DNA of 64,000 nucleotides from Actinokineospora diospyrosa (GTDB lineage Bacteria; Actinomycetota; Actinomycetes; Mycobacteriales; Pseudonocardiaceae): NCBI RefSeq assembly GCF_024171925.1, contig NZ_JAMTCO010000008.1, positions 248,001 to 312,000 of the forward strand, read 5' to 3'. Shown piece by piece: positions 62,645 to 64,000 of this stretch (position 1 is its first letter; each line of letters starts with the position of its first letter). The notes under the pieces were generated by a model. It saw only the letters and a program-made list of their open reading frames with translations, ran no database searches and was not told where the DNA came from. The position numbers and the translations under genes were made by a program.

Positions 62645-63649
62645 ATGCGGCTCCTTGTGCTCGGTGGCACCTCGTTCCTGTCCAAGCAGATCGCCTATGA
62701 CGCGGTGGCGCGCGGGCACGACGTGGTGTGCGCGGCCCGCGGCCAGTCCGGCGCCGTGCCCGAGGGCGCTCAACTCCTCGTCGTGGACCGAGATCAGCCC
62801 GGCGCCATCAACGCCCTGGCCGGGTACCGGTTCGACGCGGTCGTCGACGTCGCCACCGGGGCGCTCGGATGGGTCCTCGACGCGCTCGACACCCTGGCCG
62901 ACGGCGTGCGCCACTGGACGTTCGTCTCCAGCATCAACGCCTACGCCGACACCGCGACCCCCGGTCAAACCACCGACGCGCCCCTGTGCGAGCCGGTCCT
63001 CGACACCCGCCACTTCGCCCTCACCGAGCTGACCGTCGAACGCTACGGCGGCACCAAGGTCGCCAGCGAGAACGCCGTGCGCGAGCGCCTGGGCCCGGAC
63101 CGCGCCTTCATCGTCCGCCCCGGCGTCATCAGCGGCCCCGGCGACCAGATGGACCGCTTCGGCTACTGGAGCGCCCGCTTCACCCGCGGCGGCCCCACCG
63201 TCATCCCCGACGTCGCCGACCACCCCTTGCAACACATCGACGTCCGCGACCTGGCCACCTGGATCGTCACCGCCGCCGAACACCACCACACCGGCACCTA
63301 CGACGCCGTCGGCCCCGTCCTGGACCTCCACACCGTCCTCCACGAAGCCGCCACCCTCATCGGCGCCCCCGACCTCCACCTGGTGCCCATTGCCCCGGAC
63401 ACCCTCCTCGCCGCAGGCATCACCCCCTGGGGCGGCCCCAGATCCCTGCCCTTCTGGCTCCCCACCCCCATGCACGGCCTCGTCTCCCACGACCCCACCC
63501 CCGCACTGGCCGCAGGGCTCACCCCCCGCCCCTTGTCCGACACCATCCACACCGCCCTCACCGACGAACACGCCCGCGGCCTCACCCGCCCCCGCACCGC
63601 GGGCCTGACCCCGGCGGAGGAACGCGAACTCCTTGATCAACAATTCTGA
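62645..63649 (+). CDS. NAD-dependent epimerase/reductase
   Basis: The 334-residue extended SDR has the N-terminal RLLVLGGTSFLSKQIA Rossmann motif and the YGGTK variant of YxxxK (~135), with the catalytic Ser in FVSSINAYAD. Its sequence is typical of the actinobacterial NAD-dependent epimerases with an isoflavone-reductase-like fold. Substrate unknown. It is divergent from clpP over 146 bases and stands alone. Confidence 0.88.
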   Translation: MRLLVLGGTSFLSKQIAYDAVARGHDVVCAARGQSGAVPEGAQLLVVDRDQPGAINALAGYRFDAVVDVATGALGWVLDALDTLADGVRHWTFVSSINAYADTATPGQTTDAPLCEPVLDTRHFALTELTVERYGGTKVASENAVRERLGPDRAFIVRPGVISGPGDQMDRFGYWSARFTRGGPTVIPDVADHPLQHIDVRDLATWIVTAAEHHHTGTYDAVGPVLDLHTVLHEAATLIGAPDLHLVPIAPDTLLAAGITPWGGPRSLPFWLPTPMHGLVSHDPTPALAAGLTPRPLSDTIHTALTDEHARGLTRPRTAGLTPAEERELLDQQF

Positions 63650-63902
63650 CCGTTGCGCCGAAAGTCATATGGACATCGACTGAACGGTCGTTCGCGTACC
63701 ATCTCGCCATTTATCGCAAATGTCGCAAATCTCCCGAAGGCGGCGGCGCTTTCCCGCTATTTGTCCAATTCGGTGGATCTTGATTCACCAATGGTGCGAA
63801 ATCTGCCGGTTTCGTCACTTCACTGGGGAAGCGACTTCTGGTTGAGTGTCCACTTGTTTGGGCGGTCGCTGGATTGGGCTGTTTCACCACTGGGGCGTGA
63901 CA

Positions 63903-64000
63903 ATGAATTACGAGCTGTCGATCGACGCTGTCCTTTTCCGTCGATTCTCTCGGCCGCGCAGATTTCTCGGGCTGGTGCTGGCACTCGTGCTGCTCGCCAC
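63903..64000 (+). CDS. Start of a probable secreted protein (3' truncated by the window)
   Basis: The frame begins ATG with GGGG upstream at 8-10 bases and reads MNYELSIDAVLFRR, then basic RFSRPRRF and a hydrophobic LGLVLALVLLA stretch, which together look like a signal peptide. Only 32 residues are present. The preceding 63650-63902 is a notably AT-rich, gene-free promoter region. Confidence 0.45.
   Translation, partial: MNYELSIDAVLFRRFSRPRRFLGLVLALVLLA

Overview
The window is about 64 kb of very GC-rich DNA with long GTG- and TTG-started genes and dense, often translationally coupled operons. This is typical of a filamentous actinomycete. An enediyne polyketide locus, rifamycin-inactivating enzymes with rifamycin-associated elements, and a chemoreceptor (motile spores) together point to the Pseudonocardiales (Actinokineospora/Actinosynnema/Saccharothrix type). 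The genus is an inference.

Region 1 (1-22 kb) is one side of an enediyne biosynthetic cluster. The iterative enediyne PKS (10808-16720; KS-AT-ACP-KR-DH-PPTase) is followed by its hotdog thioesterase, a flavin reductase, an NAD-dependent reductase/epimerase and an acyl-CoA carboxylase carboxyltransferase subunit, all tightly coupled on the + strand. On the - strand lie a GMC oxidoreductase with a small partner, a CxxC AhpD-like protein, a DinB-type protein, two tandem DUF1702 (UnbL) paralogues and the start of an UnbV protein that runs off the left edge. An AraC-type regulator and a CcdA-like membrane protein sit between the two arms. The cluster probably continues to the left; sugar, P450 and self-resistance genes are not visible here.

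Region 2 (22-36.8 kb) is mostly chromosomal housekeeping and accessory genes: a hydrolase, a membrane-anchored solute-binding protein, a GrpB-type protein, a pseudouridine synthase, a chemoreceptor, a tyrosine recombinase, a TmrB-like P-loop protein, a Tat-exported intradiol dioxygenase, a split cupin/AraC pair, and a complete polar amino-acid ABC importer with its AraC regulator.

Region 3 (36.8-56 kb) is accessory and repeat-rich. It has a 69-bp tandem repeat array, two inverted 145-bp elements with 31-bp terminal inverted repeats, a pair of MEDS-domain signalling proteins, and a decayed NB-ARC regulator. It also holds a rifamycin-type glycosyltransferase and a Rox-type rifamycin monooxygenase, each with a rifamycin-associated element upstream. 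Other genes are an aminoglycoside phosphotransferase, an ABC exporter with a TetR regulator and a perfect palindromic operator, and a three-gene P-loop/aaRS-like-ASCH operon with a palindrome over its first start codon and a frameshift in its last gene.

Region 4 (55.9-64 kb) has a tyrosine recombinase divergent from a zinc-finger coiled-coil protein and a large protein carrying a HEPN RNase motif (a candidate mobile or defence module). Two DUF2690-type surface/secreted proteins, a ClpP paralogue, another NAD-dependent epimerase and the start of a secreted protein follow.
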